This document shows positions 10,310 to 21,888 of a stretch of 64,000 bases of DNA, piece by piece; the stretch's first letter is position 1, and each line of letters begins with the position of its first letter. The notes below the pieces were generated by a model. It saw only the letters and a program-made list of their open reading frames with translations, did not search any database and was not told the origin of the DNA. Source of the stretch: Tribonema minus (taxonomy: Eukaryota > Sar > Xanthophyceae > Tribonematales > Tribonemataceae); contig JAFCMP010000514.1 in assembly GCA_017506865.1 (NCBI GenBank), forward strand, positions 744,001 through 808,000. The letters run 5' to 3'. Made by a program: the position numbers and the translations under genes.

Positions 10310-12440
10310 ATGAGTACTCCCCCCGCCAATCCTTTTCTGTCGTTTTCTTTCGCCGCACCAGGACCTGGTCCTGATGTGCGCCATGATGTTTACAGCACAC
10401 CAAAACGTAAAGCAAGCTTGGAGGCAAGAAGCGTGAGCAAACATCGGCGCAGGATAGTTACGACCGCAGCGGAACTGACCATCAGCAGCTCCAATGGCGA
10501 CACCAGTGGCGGCGGTAGTGGCAGCAGCAATAACAGTGCCAGCAAGAGGAGTGCAAAGAGACGAGTGAAGCCGGAGCAACAACTTGGATCCGGATCCGGA
10601 GGCGGCTTGCCAGAGAAGCTGCGGAGTCCTGGGCACCCTGAATGGCCTCTGAGATGCGTTTGTGTGGGCCACAATCCCAGCGCAACGGCATGGGCAAAAG
10701 GTGAACGAAAAGATGGCATGCACCTGTAATCGTCACAGGCATAGACTCTGCTGGAGTGACAAATTTATTCACCAGCCTGTGTCCTGACTTCTTGTCCTGC
10801 CAACATCAGCCCATTTCCTGATGCTTATCCTTCTTACCTGAGGTTGTTGGACACCTGACCACACTCCAGGAGGTGCTGCTGGCCATAATTCGGCGTCGTA
10901 GTACAGCGAATGGGTGCCACAGTAGGTGTCACGCAGTCTCCAAAACCAATACAGTACATGGTCATCAGGGGCACATCTAGCCCGTTCCATTACCCGACAC
11001 ATGATACTTCAGTACGATACACGCTCGGCACATGATTCTTCACAACTGTGGGACTCTTGGAGTCCATGGCATGCGCAACTGGCTTGGGATAACGCGAGAA
11101 GGCAGCGCACACACAGAAGTACTCAGCAAAGCTGCAGCGGCAGCGGTTGATGCTGCAGCCTGCTGCCCGTCCTGCTTTTGCGGAGGTGAAGTACTTCAAG
11201 TGAACAAGTTGAAGGTCATTGTGGTTCTCCCCTTTGGGGTACGAGGGCCAAGGGACACCACTGAAATGCACCACAGATACGAAGGCTCAGTGGGCAGCCA
11301 GTGTGCATACACACTTGAAATACAATTACCAAGCTGACATTGTGAGGCATGAGCATAATATTGGATTATGATTGCCAACACAAATATGCAAATTCTTTGA
11401 AAACGTTCGGCACATATCGTTATCACAGCATGTGCAACAGATGCCTTGTGAGCACCTTTGCTCAAGCGGAGGCATGTGTGGTTCGTCTTTGTGGCCATTG
11501 CGGATTGCATGTGCATGCCCACAGACGGTTAGCCAAATGCGGCAACAGATGCGCAAAGTTGCGCCGCAAAAGTGTCGGCAGCTCAGCGTGATTTCGCCCA
11601 ACATACTCACGAGTTCCGATGAGCATTCAACTTCCAATTGGCGTGCCACGCTATTCTGACGCATACCCCCCCCCCCCCCCCCCCCCCCCCCTTTCAGGCC
11701 ACTTCTACGCACACCCGTCCAACCACATGTGGCGCCTGCTGCACGCCGCCGGCGTCTCGCCACGGCCGCTCACGTGCGTCGACGACGAGCGCCTGCCCAT
11801 AGAACTGGGCGTAGGCTTTACAGATCTTGGTCATGACTGCCCCGGCACCAACAGCGCCGCCTTCAAGCGCGATGTGCTGCGCACGTGGCGCGCGGGCCTC
11901 TTTGAGCGGCTCAGGGGCCACGTGCGCCGCGCCGCCGCCACCGCCGCCGCCGCGGCCGCGGCATCAGCAGCGCTGCCAGACCCTCAGTGCGGTGGTGCAG
12001 GCGGCGACGGCGGCGCTGTCGGCGGCGGCAGCAGCGGCGGCGGCAGCGGCAGCAGGCGCGGCGGAGCTGCAGCCGCCGCCGCCGCTGCTGTGAAGCTGGA
12101 GATGGAGGATGCTGCGGCAGCGCCGGAGCGCCTGGGCTATCCGCACGTCATCGCCTTCACCGGCAAGCGCCAGTGGCGCGAGCTGTTCTTTGGCACACCA
12201 GAGGCAGAGGCCCTGGCCAAGAAGGTTGACTATGGGCTGCAGCAGGCGCGCCCTCCCGACTGGCCGTTTCCGCCGCCCCCGAACGGGCCACTAGTTGTTG
12301 TTCTGGCCAGCTCCAGCGGGGCCTCTGCGCTGAGCAATGAGGCGAGGATAGCGCCGTACCGGCTGCTGGCGGGGCTGCTGAGGGATGTTCGGTGGCCGCA
12401 TTCGCCTGAGCGTTCCGTTGAAGCGCAACGCCTCTCTTGA
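10310..12440 (+). CDS. G/T- and U-mismatch DNA glycosylase, TDG/MUG family
   Basis: This nuclear base-excision repair enzyme removes uracil or thymine mispaired with guanine. Two exons (10310-10700, 11698-12440; donor GTGAAC, acceptor a long poly-C tract ending TTTCAG) join in phase to 377 residues. A basic, Gly/Ser-rich N-terminus precedes the catalytic domain from about residue 110. The first active-site loop is GHNPS (120-124), followed after the splice junction by HFYAHPSNHMWRLL, the MUG/TDG nucleotide-pocket region. Further on are IELGVGFTDLG, VIAFTGKRQWRELF and a C-terminal LASSSGASA corresponding to the second catalytic loop. A Gly/Ala low-complexity insertion of about 60 residues interrupts the domain middle. 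The loop reads GHNPS rather than bacterial GINPG, as I recall for algal and plant homologues. It is transcribed divergently from the phosphotransferase. Confidence 0.85.
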
Positions 12441-14472
12441 AGTGTTGCGCACTTGGGACCTGAAATGTATGGATAGACGCAAGACGGGCTATGCTGCCAT
12501 GCATCATCATGCTCCCTACGTATGTCTTGTGCATCATCATTCGTCATCATGCGGGCTCGCGGTCTGGTCCTAGCTTTAATGACCACCACAAAAACAAAGT
12601 GAGTGGAGTGTATGCTTGGAGCGTTACATGGCGCGCAGACGTGCATCGACGCCAGGGCGACATGGTGCAAACGTCTGCAGAGCTACTCAAGTCACAAAGT
12701 ATGTTTTTTCAGTGCGTACCCTCTGCAATTGAGCGCACAACATGCTGGCAGCAGAGGTTGGATGGAGAATTCAGGAGCCACTCGAACCGCTGCCGCCGTT
12801 ACATCGACCCTTGCCTGCCCACGACGTACATTGGGGCTTTCGCCCTCAAGAGGCGTTACTCAGTCGTAACGGAAAATAATGTAACCGTTTGTGAAGTCAT
12901 AACGTCGCGCAGCTGCCAGTAGCTGCCAGTAGGTGCGTACCTTCTGGGATTGAAAGTGTGGAGACAAACGTCGACGAACTGCACTCAGCCCTTGCACTCA
13001 ACACCGTCAAGCGAAGTGGCTGGCCTGACTTTCCCCATGCACAAGGATGGCGCAGCACGGCATCGGCAGAACGGGGTGCACCGATCGAGGAGGACCGGCA
13101 ACTTTTACAGCAGCAACAGCAAGGAAGAGTGGCTCGAAAACAGCGAGCACAGCGCCAGCAGCGCCGACAGTGGAGGCAGGAGCAGTACCACAACCAGCGC
13201 CAGCAGCGAAACTAGCAGCAATAGCGTCAGCGAATCAGGCAGCACAGCTGTACCGATACACACTGCAGCGACAGGAGCAGCTGCCGAAATGGTGCCCAAG
13301 CTTGTTCGCTGCGATAGCACGGTAATTTACTCTCGTGCGCTTGCGCTGGAAGGCTGCAACGCCAGGCGCATTGATGTGAAGACGTCCCCTACGGCAGGAG
13401 CGGGAGGGCCGCCGAGCAGGGGCGCAGCACGGGCGAGGGTGTTCAATTTTTTGTCCAACAACACCAGGCCTGCTTTCGGCATTGCAGCGAGCCAGGGCCA
13501 TGCCGCAACGCGGTACGACCCAAAGGAACACCACCTCAAGTCAAGAAACGCCGCTCTCGCCCTCCACTGAAGATGTTCATACCGCACACGGCCCCAGGAT
13601 GGCGCACAGCATGTTTATCTTTTTGTTGAGGCTTGTGTATGCTGTGCATCATCGCTTTGGTGATGGTCCTTCACCAATTCGGCTTGAATTACTCCCCCAT
13701 GTCGTGCCAGAACACGCCCCCTGTGCACAAAGTTTTGACCCCCCAGAAAATCCGATCCCAAAGGTGGGGCGCTGTCCACGCCAGGAAGCAAGCCTTCAGG
13801 CGCTCAAAGTGAACATGCGCAGTCGGCAACATACATCACATCTATTTAATGGAAACCACAGCCATCGTTTTAACTGAGAACCTGTGCAGCGTCGCGCTGC
13901 GCAGCCTCGCCTTTTGTCCACTGCTTGCATGCGCTCTGTTTGCACCCGATCCATGGTTATGCTGATTTGGGCGTTGTTGCCGGCACGGCGTTCACCTTGG
14001 CAGTGGTGTTTCCTGCAGCGGCAGGGAATGATGGTGTTGCGACATGTTTTGCAAGTGTTGATGAGATGCATGGCATGGCAGCAAGACTCATGGAGTAGAA
14101 ATCTGTTGCGGACAGCATGCTTTGTTGTTGTGCGGTGTTGATGCTGTTGAGTTGACATTTGACACATGGGCACATGCACGTACCACCAACACATACCGGA
14201 TGAATCGAATTGGCGGTGATCACACGCAGAGATGAGCTGAGTCAGCCAGTGTGCGGTTTGCACGCCTCAACCTTGCAGCGTACGGTGTAGCACAGCAGCG
14301 ATCGGCGCCACAGCAAAAGGCCATGCCAGCACTGATGCGCCATGCGCTGCCGCTTGCAAGCATATCTATATCCGCAAACACAGGCAGAGCTCTTGCCGCG
14401 CGCCATGCCCCCGCCGCTGCTTCTGTGAGCGCAGCGTCGCCGCCGCCGCCACCGCAGCAGCGGCCCCAGCGC
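12441..14472. other. Convergent intergenic region, no confident gene
   Basis: This lies between the 3' ends of the glycosylase and the FAAP100-like gene. Apart from one possible reading frame listed separately, only short frames without family character are seen. GCATCATCAT repeats (12500-12550) and CATCATCG near 13645 are minor. Confidence 0.45.
12950..13570 (+). CDS. Hypothetical Ser-rich protein, doubtful
   Basis: An ATG-started frame of 206 codons has a Ser/Thr/Gly-rich middle and a basic C-terminal part (VFNFLSNNTRPAFG). A competing frame at 13047-13325 is Ala/Gln-rich and ends near a GTAATT. The region also has long minus-strand frames, so openness may reflect composition only. I recognise no domain and see no clear splice partner. 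Confidence 0.22.
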   Translation: MKVWRQTSTNCTQPLHSTPSSEVAGLTFPMHKDGAARHRQNGVHRSRRTGNFYSSNSKEEWLENSEHSASSADSGGRSSTTTSASSETSSNSVSESGSTAVPIHTAATGAAAEMVPKLVRCDSTVIYSRALALEGCNARRIDVKTSPTAGAGGPPSRGAARARVFNFLSNNTRPAFGIAASQGHAATRYDPKEHHLKSRNAALALH

Positions 14473-17400
14473 TCAGCTTCCGCCGCCGCGGCACTTGGCA
14501 TACGCGTCTAGAACGGCGCCAACAGCGCTCCGCACATCACCCGCGCGCGCTTCGTACGGCGCGCCATCGGCCTCTACGTCCACCTGCACGCGCTCCAGCA
14601 GGTCCAGCGCTCGGGCCGCTGCCGCCGCCGCCGCCGGCGCGCCGCCGCCGCTGCTGCCGGCCACGCGCCACGCGCCGCGCAGCCGGTGCCGCACGCGCGC
14701 GAGCACCGCCTCGCGTGCCAGCGGCGCCGCCGCGGCGTGCGAGCACAGCGCGGTGACCTCAAACTGCTGCTGCTGCTGCTGCTGCTGCGGAGGCTGCGCT
14801 GCAGCGGCGCTGCGGCAGCGCAGCAGCAGCACCTCGCCGCCGACGGCCAGCGCCGCGTCCTGCCGCGCCGCGCCCCACGCCACGTGCGCAGCGTCGCTGA
14901 GCAGCGCCGCCAAAACGTCCCCCGCCTTCCACTGCGCCGCCGCCGCCGCCCCCCCGTCCGCTGCCTCCAAGCGCACCGCTGCGGTGCCGCCCGCTGCTGC
15001 TGCCGCCTTTGGCGCAGGCGCGCCGCCGCCGCCGCCGCGCAGCGCGTCCGCGACGACCTGCTCCACGCCACCAAAGACGGATGCGCTGTTGCTGAGCGCT
15101 GCTGCCGCTGCGGCCGCGCGCACCTGCGCCATGCTGCCCGGCAGCGCCGCGAGCGCGCGGGGGGTGCCCCAGTCAAACAGGTCAAAGCGGCGGCTCAGCA
15201 GCCGCACGCACACCCCGCTGCTGCCGCCGCCGCCGCCGCCGCCGCCGACGCCGCTGACGCTGCTCACAAAACTGGCACTAGCATTGCTACTGTGTGCATG
15301 TGCGATGCTTGCGGCGTATTCACCGGCCGCGCCACCGCCGTTGCCGCCGCTGCTGATGCTGTCGCCGCTGCCGCTGCCGCCGACTGCGGGCGGCGTCCTG
15401 TAGCTGAGAAATGTGGTAACAGTTACGGGCTGCGCCGTTGGCAGCGCGAGGCGTGTCATGAAGTGCCAGCGCTCGCCGGCGCGCAGACCTCGCGGCAGCG
15501 GCGCGCTCGTCGTCCACGCCGCCTGCCGAGTGCACCACAACACATCAGCTGTTACAGGCAGTCACATACTTCGAAGTATGGGCAAAGAGTGCGCACCATG
15601 ACAGTTGCAGGCAGTCACCCAAATCCATGCGGGCAAAGAGTGTGCACCTCTGATGCCGTTGCCGCTGCCTGGTGTTGGTGGTCTATTTTTTTGTGCAACA
15701 GTGCCGCAGTGCCCTTCAGCAGCGGCGTGCATGGGTTTTGGGTTGCACCAGCCGCAGCAGCAGTCACGGTTTGATCGCACGAGTGCACTGTGGCGCTATA
15801 CATGCCATAGTGGAAGTAACAGCATGCGCATGTCAGTGCTCAGCGCTGCACCAGCGCTGTACCGAGTGCCACATCAGCAAACATCCGCTCATGACGGCCT
15901 GCAAGCGGAAGCCGCCGCAGTTTCATCATCACCCCATAAAGCGCGCATCAATCTCGCCAGCTTGCTGGCCCAGCTGCTTGAATAGCTAAATACCTACAGC
16001 AGAATACTCCCTCACCCTAACCCTACACCAGCTCCTTACCCTAACCTCAACCCGTGTTAGGCAGGCACCCTTCTGACCCAAATATATGCCCACCTGCTCA
16101 GTGGCATCAGCTGCGCCGCCGCCGCCGCCGCCACCACCCCCGTAACTGACGGGCAGCACCTCAGCGCTCAGCACCCACGCGCCGCGCACCAGCGCCGCCA
16201 GCAGCGCCGGCGGCACCGCCAGCGACAGCGCCAGCTCCAGCGGCAGATCCGCGCAGGCGGCGGCGTGCTCCGAGTGCGCATCCGGCGCGCGAAGCTCCGC
16301 CGTGTGCGACAGCAGGGTGGCAGCGCTGCTCAGCGTGGGGGGGCCGTCGCCGCGCTGCCGCTGCTGCTGCTGCTGCGGCGACGGCAGCGGCGCTGTGAGC
16401 GCGCGCAGCGCCTCCGCCGCGGCGCGCAGGTCGTTGATGTTGGCGTCGAGCGCTGCTGAGGTTGCAGCTGCACGGGACAGGATTTGGGGATGGAGTGGAG
16501 TGAGCGGCGGCGGTGGCGGTGCCGGATGCGCAGGTGGCGAATGCTGAAAGCGGCGTAAGGTTGGGGTGGTTGATGCTTGGAGGGTGGCATATAGCAGCAA
16601 CTGCTGTAGGCAAGTCATAAAAACGTGAATGAGCTGTAAGCGTCAGTGCAGCTGGTGCCTATGATTCGAGAGTGCAGCGTTCTACCCGCGCCGACACTTT
16701 CAAGTCATCTGCAGAGGTCCGCAAGCTGCTCAACAGCACGCTTGCTGGCGATAGCCGCTCCAGCAAAACAGAGTTGCGGTCACGGTGAGGGTTGGGTGTA
16801 AAACAAGGCACCGCCGAGATCGCTGCCACACAACGGCTGCTGCATCACACGTCAACAGCTAGCAGTCTCAACATGGCTGCTGCCTCACACTACAAGTTTT
16901 TATCTGTGTGGTTTGAGATGCGCCACAGTAGCAACACGCACACCACAGCTTGTTCAAAAATATTTCAGTACATGGCTGCGGCTGGTCTTGGCTGAGTTCA
17001 GTCAGCCTGATGCTTGAAGTTGCAGGGCTCAGGAGGCAGCACTCGCCTAGCGCGTCCCTCTCCTCCCCGTACGCCGCCAGCCGCGTCAGCAGCGCCTTCA
17101 CGCGCGCCTCCTGCGCCGCCGCGCCGCTGCCGCCGCCGCTGCCGCCTCTGACGCCGCCGGCGCCGGCGCCGGCGCCGCCGCTGCTGCTGCCCTCTTGCAG
17201 CGCCCACTCTCGCGATTGCTCCATGCACGCCGGCGGCGCAAACCCTACCACTCCGCCGCTCCACATCAGTGCCACCACGACGCCGCAGGCAGCGCCGCTG
17301 TCGCGGCTGCCACCGCCGCCGCTGCCAGCACCTGCACCGCCGGCACCGCCAGTGCTGCCGGCACCATTGCTGCCGGCACCATTGGCGCCGCCGCCGCCTC

Positions 17401-19145
17401 CGCTGCCGCCGCCTTCGCCGCCGCGACTGTCACCACCATGTGTGTCGCCACTGCTGCCAATGCCAGGGGGTACCCAGCACAGCGCTGCGACGTCCGGCGC
17501 CAGCGGCAGCGGACAGCTGGCGGAACCCAGGCCTTCCGCCACGCCGCGCTGCGTCGTGGCCGCGGCGCCGCCGCCGCCGCTGCCGCGGCGGAGGGGCGTG
17601 TAGTATGCGCGGCCGCCGCGGGCGCAGTGCAGCACGCCGCCCGGCACGCTGCAGACGGAGGCCACCGGCGCCGCGAGCGTCAGCGACGCTGCTGCGCTGC
17701 TGCTGCCGCCGCTGCGCGGCAGCGTGCACAGCGCTCCGTGCTGGCCCACGACGAGCAGCGCAGAGGCGGCGGCGCCGCCGCCGCCGGAGGCTGGCAGCAG
17801 CGGCAGGATGGCGTGGATGGGCTGGTGCAGGTTGACGAGCAGTGCTGCTGCGCTGTCGCCGGCGGCTGCGGGGTCGAGGCTGAGCGGGGCAAAAGCGGGG
17901 AGAGGGCGGAGACTTGTTTTCAATGTTGGCAGAAATCGGTGCGAGCGTGTTGCACAGTTGACCTCTGGGCTGCGTGCATTCCTTCACCCGGAGGGCGCGT
18001 GTCATTCGCTGGCGTTTACGTGCATGCATTCAGTGCGGTGTCCTTCTGAGCTGGATGCCTGATGTCATTACGGCACGCCTCCGTGCTGTTCATGACGTGC
18101 GCAAGCGGCACGGCACTGAGCGCTGGCGCAGCATGAGAGTCAGCTCGAGATTGTCAACGCTTGATGGCCAGCACAGTCTGGTGGTCGCCCGCAGGCACAG
18201 AGCGCTGGCACTTGCAGCATGTCAGCACGACGCCACCGTCCCACGTGGCACATGTCCCGGATGTCCAGGTGCCAGCGGCACTCAGTGGCTACTGCAGCTG
18301 CATTTTGACAGGAGCGCCGTGTGCCGCAAATATTTGGAGGCTTCAGCATGTGTGTCGTACCTGTGCCATCGCACGACGCCCTGGCTATTGCCAATGACGA
18401 GCACTGCTGTGATTCGTTTCGGCGGCGCTCCGCCAGCTGCTACCTGCGCATTCAGCAGCTCATACCGCTGTCTGAAAAGCGACGCAAACGCCCCTGCTTC
18501 CAGCGCGATGGCGCCACCGCCGCCATCGCCGCCACCACCGCTGGCCGTTGCCGCCGTTGCTGCCCTGCTGGGCTGTTCTGCGTCGCTGCTGTAGACGATG
18601 ACAGCTGCAGTTGGGCACTCAGTGTCTGCATCTGGCAAGGTCGTGCTTGAGCCATCGGTGCTGTAGAGCGTCGTCTGCTGCAGCAGGCCTGTCGCGAGGG
18701 TGACCCTGCGTGCTCGGCAAGTGCACAGCAGCCGCACCCCGGCATGGCTGGCATGCAGCCAGTCCTTGGGCACCTGTTGCACGTGCCGCAACGCTGCGCC
18801 CGATGGCTGTAATGACTTCTGCACACATGAGGTCGGGATGGCGTAGATGGATCCATCTCTGCATGCCACTGTGCACAAGCTGCCATCGTTCGCGGGCTGA
18901 AAGTCCACAACGGGTGATGAGAACCGCAGGACTGTGAGCAGGGCCTGTTGCTGAAAGACATGGATGTGACGAGCTGATGCGTGGACGCCGAAGACGGGTG
19001 CACCTGCATCGCTGCCGCTATCTGTGCCAGGATCTGCGCCGAAGTGCACCACTTTGCAGCGTTCCGTAGGTCGAGGAAGTGTGGTTGTGCAACGCAGTTG
19101 CAATCTGAAGGGTTTCAGATCAGGCACGACACAGGCAGGCTCCAT
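14473..19145 (-). CDS. FAAP100-like Fanconi anaemia core-complex protein
   Basis: In animals FAAP100 joins FANCB and FANCL in the core complex that ubiquitinates FANCD2/FANCI at interstrand crosslinks. Four exons (19145-18361, 17879-17047, 16467-16094, 15522-14473) join in phase to 1,013 residues; animal FAAP100 is about 880. The N-terminal half reads as an irregular beta-propeller. Stretches such as HIHVFQQQALLTVLRF followed by CTVACRDGSIYAIP, and later ALLVVGQHGALCTLP with GGRAYYTPLRRG, parallel the order I recall in vertebrate FAAP100. Exon 3 is helical. Large Gly/Ser/Ala insertions account for the extra length. Intron 2 has a GC-AG boundary (GCGAGT); intron 3 holds telomere-like sequence. 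The start at 19145 was chosen because the upstream in-frame codon is TTG. FANCB or another propeller protein is the main alternative. Confidence 0.6.
15549..15655. repeat. Imperfect ~54-bp direct repeat in FAAP100-like intron 3
   Basis: Two imperfect copies share CAGGCAGTCAC and GGGCAAAGAGTG-GCACC blocks about 54 bp apart. The first contains the palindrome TACTTCGAAGTA. Confidence 0.6.
16006..16051. repeat. Short interstitial telomere-like CCCTAA-type sequence
   Basis: CACCCTAACCCTA and TTACCCTAACCT occur in a 45-bp block within intron 3 of the FAAP100-like gene. It is degenerate TTAGGG-type sequence, too short to be an active telomere. Confidence 0.55.
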
Positions 19146-19243
19146 CGACCACAGCAACCATGATCCAGCCCTGCAAAGTGCCTGGACTCGCCTCGATTTG
19201 AAGTTCGACCTACTTCAACGAGGCGGAGAGAGGAGAACACGCG
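19146..19243. promoter_or_regulatory. Compact divergent promoter, FAAP100-like / IDO
   Basis: Ninety-eight base pairs separate the two start codons. The region contains TTGAAGTTCGACCTACTTCAACG, part of the TTGAAG/CTTCAA sequence seen near many genes here. No TATA box is evident. Confidence 0.6.
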
Positions 19244-21139
19244 ATGCTGCTGCTAAGTTGGAATGGAGAGGGACCAGCGGCGGTCCTACTGCAGCTGGTG
19301 CATGCAATGGCATGCTGGCTAGTGGTCGAGCTTGTGTTCGTCCAGCAGGTGCTGCCTCCGCTCCTGACGGCGTTGGACAATGCCGGCCTGTGCAGAGTCA
19401 GCGGGCTGCTACGGCGCCTGCTGCTGCGTCGCCGAGGCATCGCGAGTGGCGAACTTGCGCAGCAGCGAACACATCAGTGCCACTGCTGCATTGTACCGCA
19501 GGTCAGCAGCAGCAGCCATGACACCAGCAACGGACACACCAGCAAACACCGCGCCGCCGCTGCCGCGGCACCACACAGTAGTAATGTCAGCTCTCCTGCT
19601 CCCTGCTTCCAGTACGACCTCGCGCTGCCCAGCGCAGAGCCTCGCTGCCCGCTCGTGCCCCTCTCCCCAGACACCTTGCAGCTGCTAGAGAAGTTCGAAG
19701 TAGACCCCGTCAGAGGCTTCCTGCCCTCCGAGGACCCGCTCTTGCGACTCCCCCAGCCCGAGCTGCAGCCCTGGGAGGACCTCGTCTCAGACCTGCCGGC
19801 GCTGCTCTCCGCCGCTCAGGCGCGCCTGCCCCTCTCCCGCCTCCCCATCCTCCCCATAACCCTCCTCGAGACGGAGCCGCAGCGGCGCCGCGCGCTGCTG
19901 CTGCTGAGCATGCTGTGCCACGCGTTCGTCTGGGGCGAGCCGGCGCGCCCCGCAGACGCGCTCCCCCCCGGTATCGCCGTCCCCCTATGGCGTCTCGCCG
20001 CTGATATGGGCGTGCCGCCGGTGATGACGCACCTCTCGCTCGTGCTGTACAACTGGCGGCGCCTCGACCCTCGCGGCGCGCTCGACGCCACCAACCTCGC
20101 CGCAGCGTGCCAGTTTCTCGGCGGCCACGACGAGGCCTGGTTCTACCTCACCACCGTGGAGATAGAGGCGCGCGGCGGGCCCGCCATGGCGGCGCTCCTG
20201 CAGGCGCAGCGCGCCGCCACCGCCGCGTCCGCCGCCAGCAGCAGCGCCGCCGCCGCCGCCGCGGCGTGCGCGGAGCTCGCCGCGTGCCTGCGCGCCGTCG
20301 AGGGCGCCGTGCACGGCATGCGCGGCGCGCTGCGGCGCATGTCCGACGGCTGCGACCCGCGCGCCTTCTACCACCGCGTGCGCCCCTTCCTCTCGGGCTG
20401 GCGCGCGAACCCGACGCTGCCGCGCGGCGTGCAGTACACGGGCGTCCCTGCCAGCAGCGCTGCCGCTGTCGCCGGCGCCGATGACAGCAGCAGCGGCTCT
20501 TGCGGCTGCAGCGGTGACGGCAGCATCTGCGACGGCGGCGGCGGCGGCAGCGGCGGCGGCGGCTGCGGGTGCTCCGCGCGCGCGTGCTTCTACGGCGGCA
20601 GCGCCGCGCAGTCGTCGCTGTTCGCGGCGCTGGACGCGGCGCTCGGCATCGCGCACGACGGTGCCGGCGCGGGCGCGGCGTTCCTCGCCAACATGCGCGC
20701 GTACATGCCGCCGTCGCACCGCGCGTTCCTCGCGCACCTCGGCGCCGCCGCCGCGCCGGGCGTGCGCGGCTGCGTCGCGGCGCTGCGCGGCGGCGCGGAC
20801 GGCGGCGGCAGCAGCGCTCAGGCGGCAGTGGACGCGTACGACGCCGCCGTCGCCGCCGTCGAGGCGTTCCGCACGGCGCACATCGGCATCGTGACGGCGT
20901 ACATTCTGCAGCAGGCGCGCGGCGGCGGCAGCGGCGCGGCGTCGCCGGCGCCGCCGGAGGCGACCAAGAGCAGCGGCGGCGGCGGCGGCGTGCACGCGGA
21001 CGCGTCGCCGGAGCGCGAGGGTATGTATACGCGGGACAAGGCGTCGGGGGGGAAGGGCACGGGCGGCACGGACCTGCTGGAGTTCCTGCGGCCGCTGCGC
21101 GATGACGCGCGCGCCGCGGTGCTGCAGCGGAAGCGGTGA
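19244..21139 (+). CDS. Indoleamine 2,3-dioxygenase-type heme enzyme
   Basis: This heme dioxygenase opens the indole ring of tryptophan to N-formylkynurenine, the first step of the kynurenine route. A single coding exon gives 631 residues against 400-450 for most IDOs. The catalytic domain starts near residue 140. Motifs in order are VRGFLPSEDPLLRLP, LYNWRRLD, FLGGHDEAWFYL, the CDPRAFYHR...RPFLSGW segment (380-386), GGSAAQSSLFAALDAALGI, FLANMRAYMPPSHRAFL, FRTAHIGIVTAYI with the proximal heme ligand His546, and the C-terminal GTGGTDLLEFL substrate loop. Extra length comes from Ala/Gly insertions and an N-terminal extension of about 120 residues with a hydrophobic first third, perhaps a targeting peptide. 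ATG codons further in (for example MACWLVV) could be the true start. It is divergent from the FAAP100-like gene. Confidence 0.9.
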   Translation: MLLLSWNGEGPAAVLLQLVHAMACWLVVELVFVQQVLPPLLTALDNAGLCRVSGLLRRLLLRRRGIASGELAQQRTHQCHCCIVPQVSSSSHDTSNGHTSKHRAAAAAAPHSSNVSSPAPCFQYDLALPSAEPRCPLVPLSPDTLQLLEKFEVDPVRGFLPSEDPLLRLPQPELQPWEDLVSDLPALLSAAQARLPLSRLPILPITLLETEPQRRRALLLLSMLCHAFVWGEPARPADALPPGIAVPLWRLAADMGVPPVMTHLSLVLYNWRRLDPRGALDATNLAAACQFLGGHDEAWFYLTTVEIEARGGPAMAALLQAQRAATAASAASSSAAAAAAACAELAACLRAVEGAVHGMRGALRRMSDGCDPRAFYHRVRPFLSGWRANPTLPRGVQYTGVPASSAAAVAGADDSSSGSCGCSGDGSICDGGGGGSGGGGCGCSARACFYGGSAAQSSLFAALDAALGIAHDGAGAGAAFLANMRAYMPPSHRAFLAHLGAAAAPGVRGCVAALRGGADGGGSSAQAAVDAYDAAVAAVEAFRTAHIGIVTAYILQQARGGGSGAASPAPPEATKSSGGGGGVHADASPEREGMYTRDKASGGKGTGGTDLLEFLRPLRDDARAAVLQRKR

Positions 21140-21888
21140 TTCTGCCCGCAGCTGCTGTCGGTGCTGCTGCTGCTGCTGCTGCTGCTGCTGCGGCCGTGCT
21201 GGCGGGGCGCAGGTTGCGCCAGTGGTCAGCATGTCGTGCAGCCCATTCTGTTTGTTGTGGAATTCAGGCTGGTGCTGTAGCGGCTGCGCGATTGCAGGCA
21301 AGCACCTGCCGTGACGTCTGTCTGCCGTCTCCGCAACTGCTGTCGCCGTTGTCTGATAGCATATTAGTGTTGCCCTGCCCACTGTTCAGGGCCCCCTGCT
21401 TTGACTCAGAGCAAGGGGGTGGCGACGGCTTTGGTGTTCGCTTGAATGCCGCGTGTGCGGCGACTGACCACTTGTGGCGTCGCCGTAGCGTCTTGATGTA
21501 CTGATTGAAGTTGAATCTGACAGAAGTGAAGGCGCTCTTTGGAGCGCGCTCGCCTTCGATGCACAGACCACAATTAATGTTACCATTTTGAAGTTCTTTC
21601 TTTTGGTCATTCACCTGGTGTGATTGTCTGTTGCTGCTGCATGAACTGTGTTTCTGCAAGATGATTGGTATCACCATTGCCCTGATGCGGCCAAGAAAGT
21701 GCCTGAAGCTGCCAAGTGTGTTAGACCAGCAGAACAAGACAGCAACACTAGCGCGGGACCAGAAAGCAGCCAACAATTCAACTGTGTGTAATTGTATCGA
21801 CCGACTAGGAAGTAACACTCGCCCAACTGCTGCAGTAAGCTACCGCTGTCCTCAGCGTCTACCCAACAGCCTAGGAGGCCACGATACT
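21140..21888. other. Convergent 3' region with CTG repeat
   Basis: This lies between the stops of IDO (+) and CAF-1 p60 (-). A run of nine to ten CTG/GCT triplets occupies about 21158-21190. No gene is recognised. Confidence 0.55.

Noticed and set aside
13235..13587. Minus-strand frames in the glycosylase/FAAP100 gap
   Set aside because: Short, low-complexity, and without splice partners or family motifs.
19985..21382. 465-codon minus-strand frame
   Set aside because: It is the antisense shadow of the IDO gene; the plus-strand frame carries the full conserved motif set.
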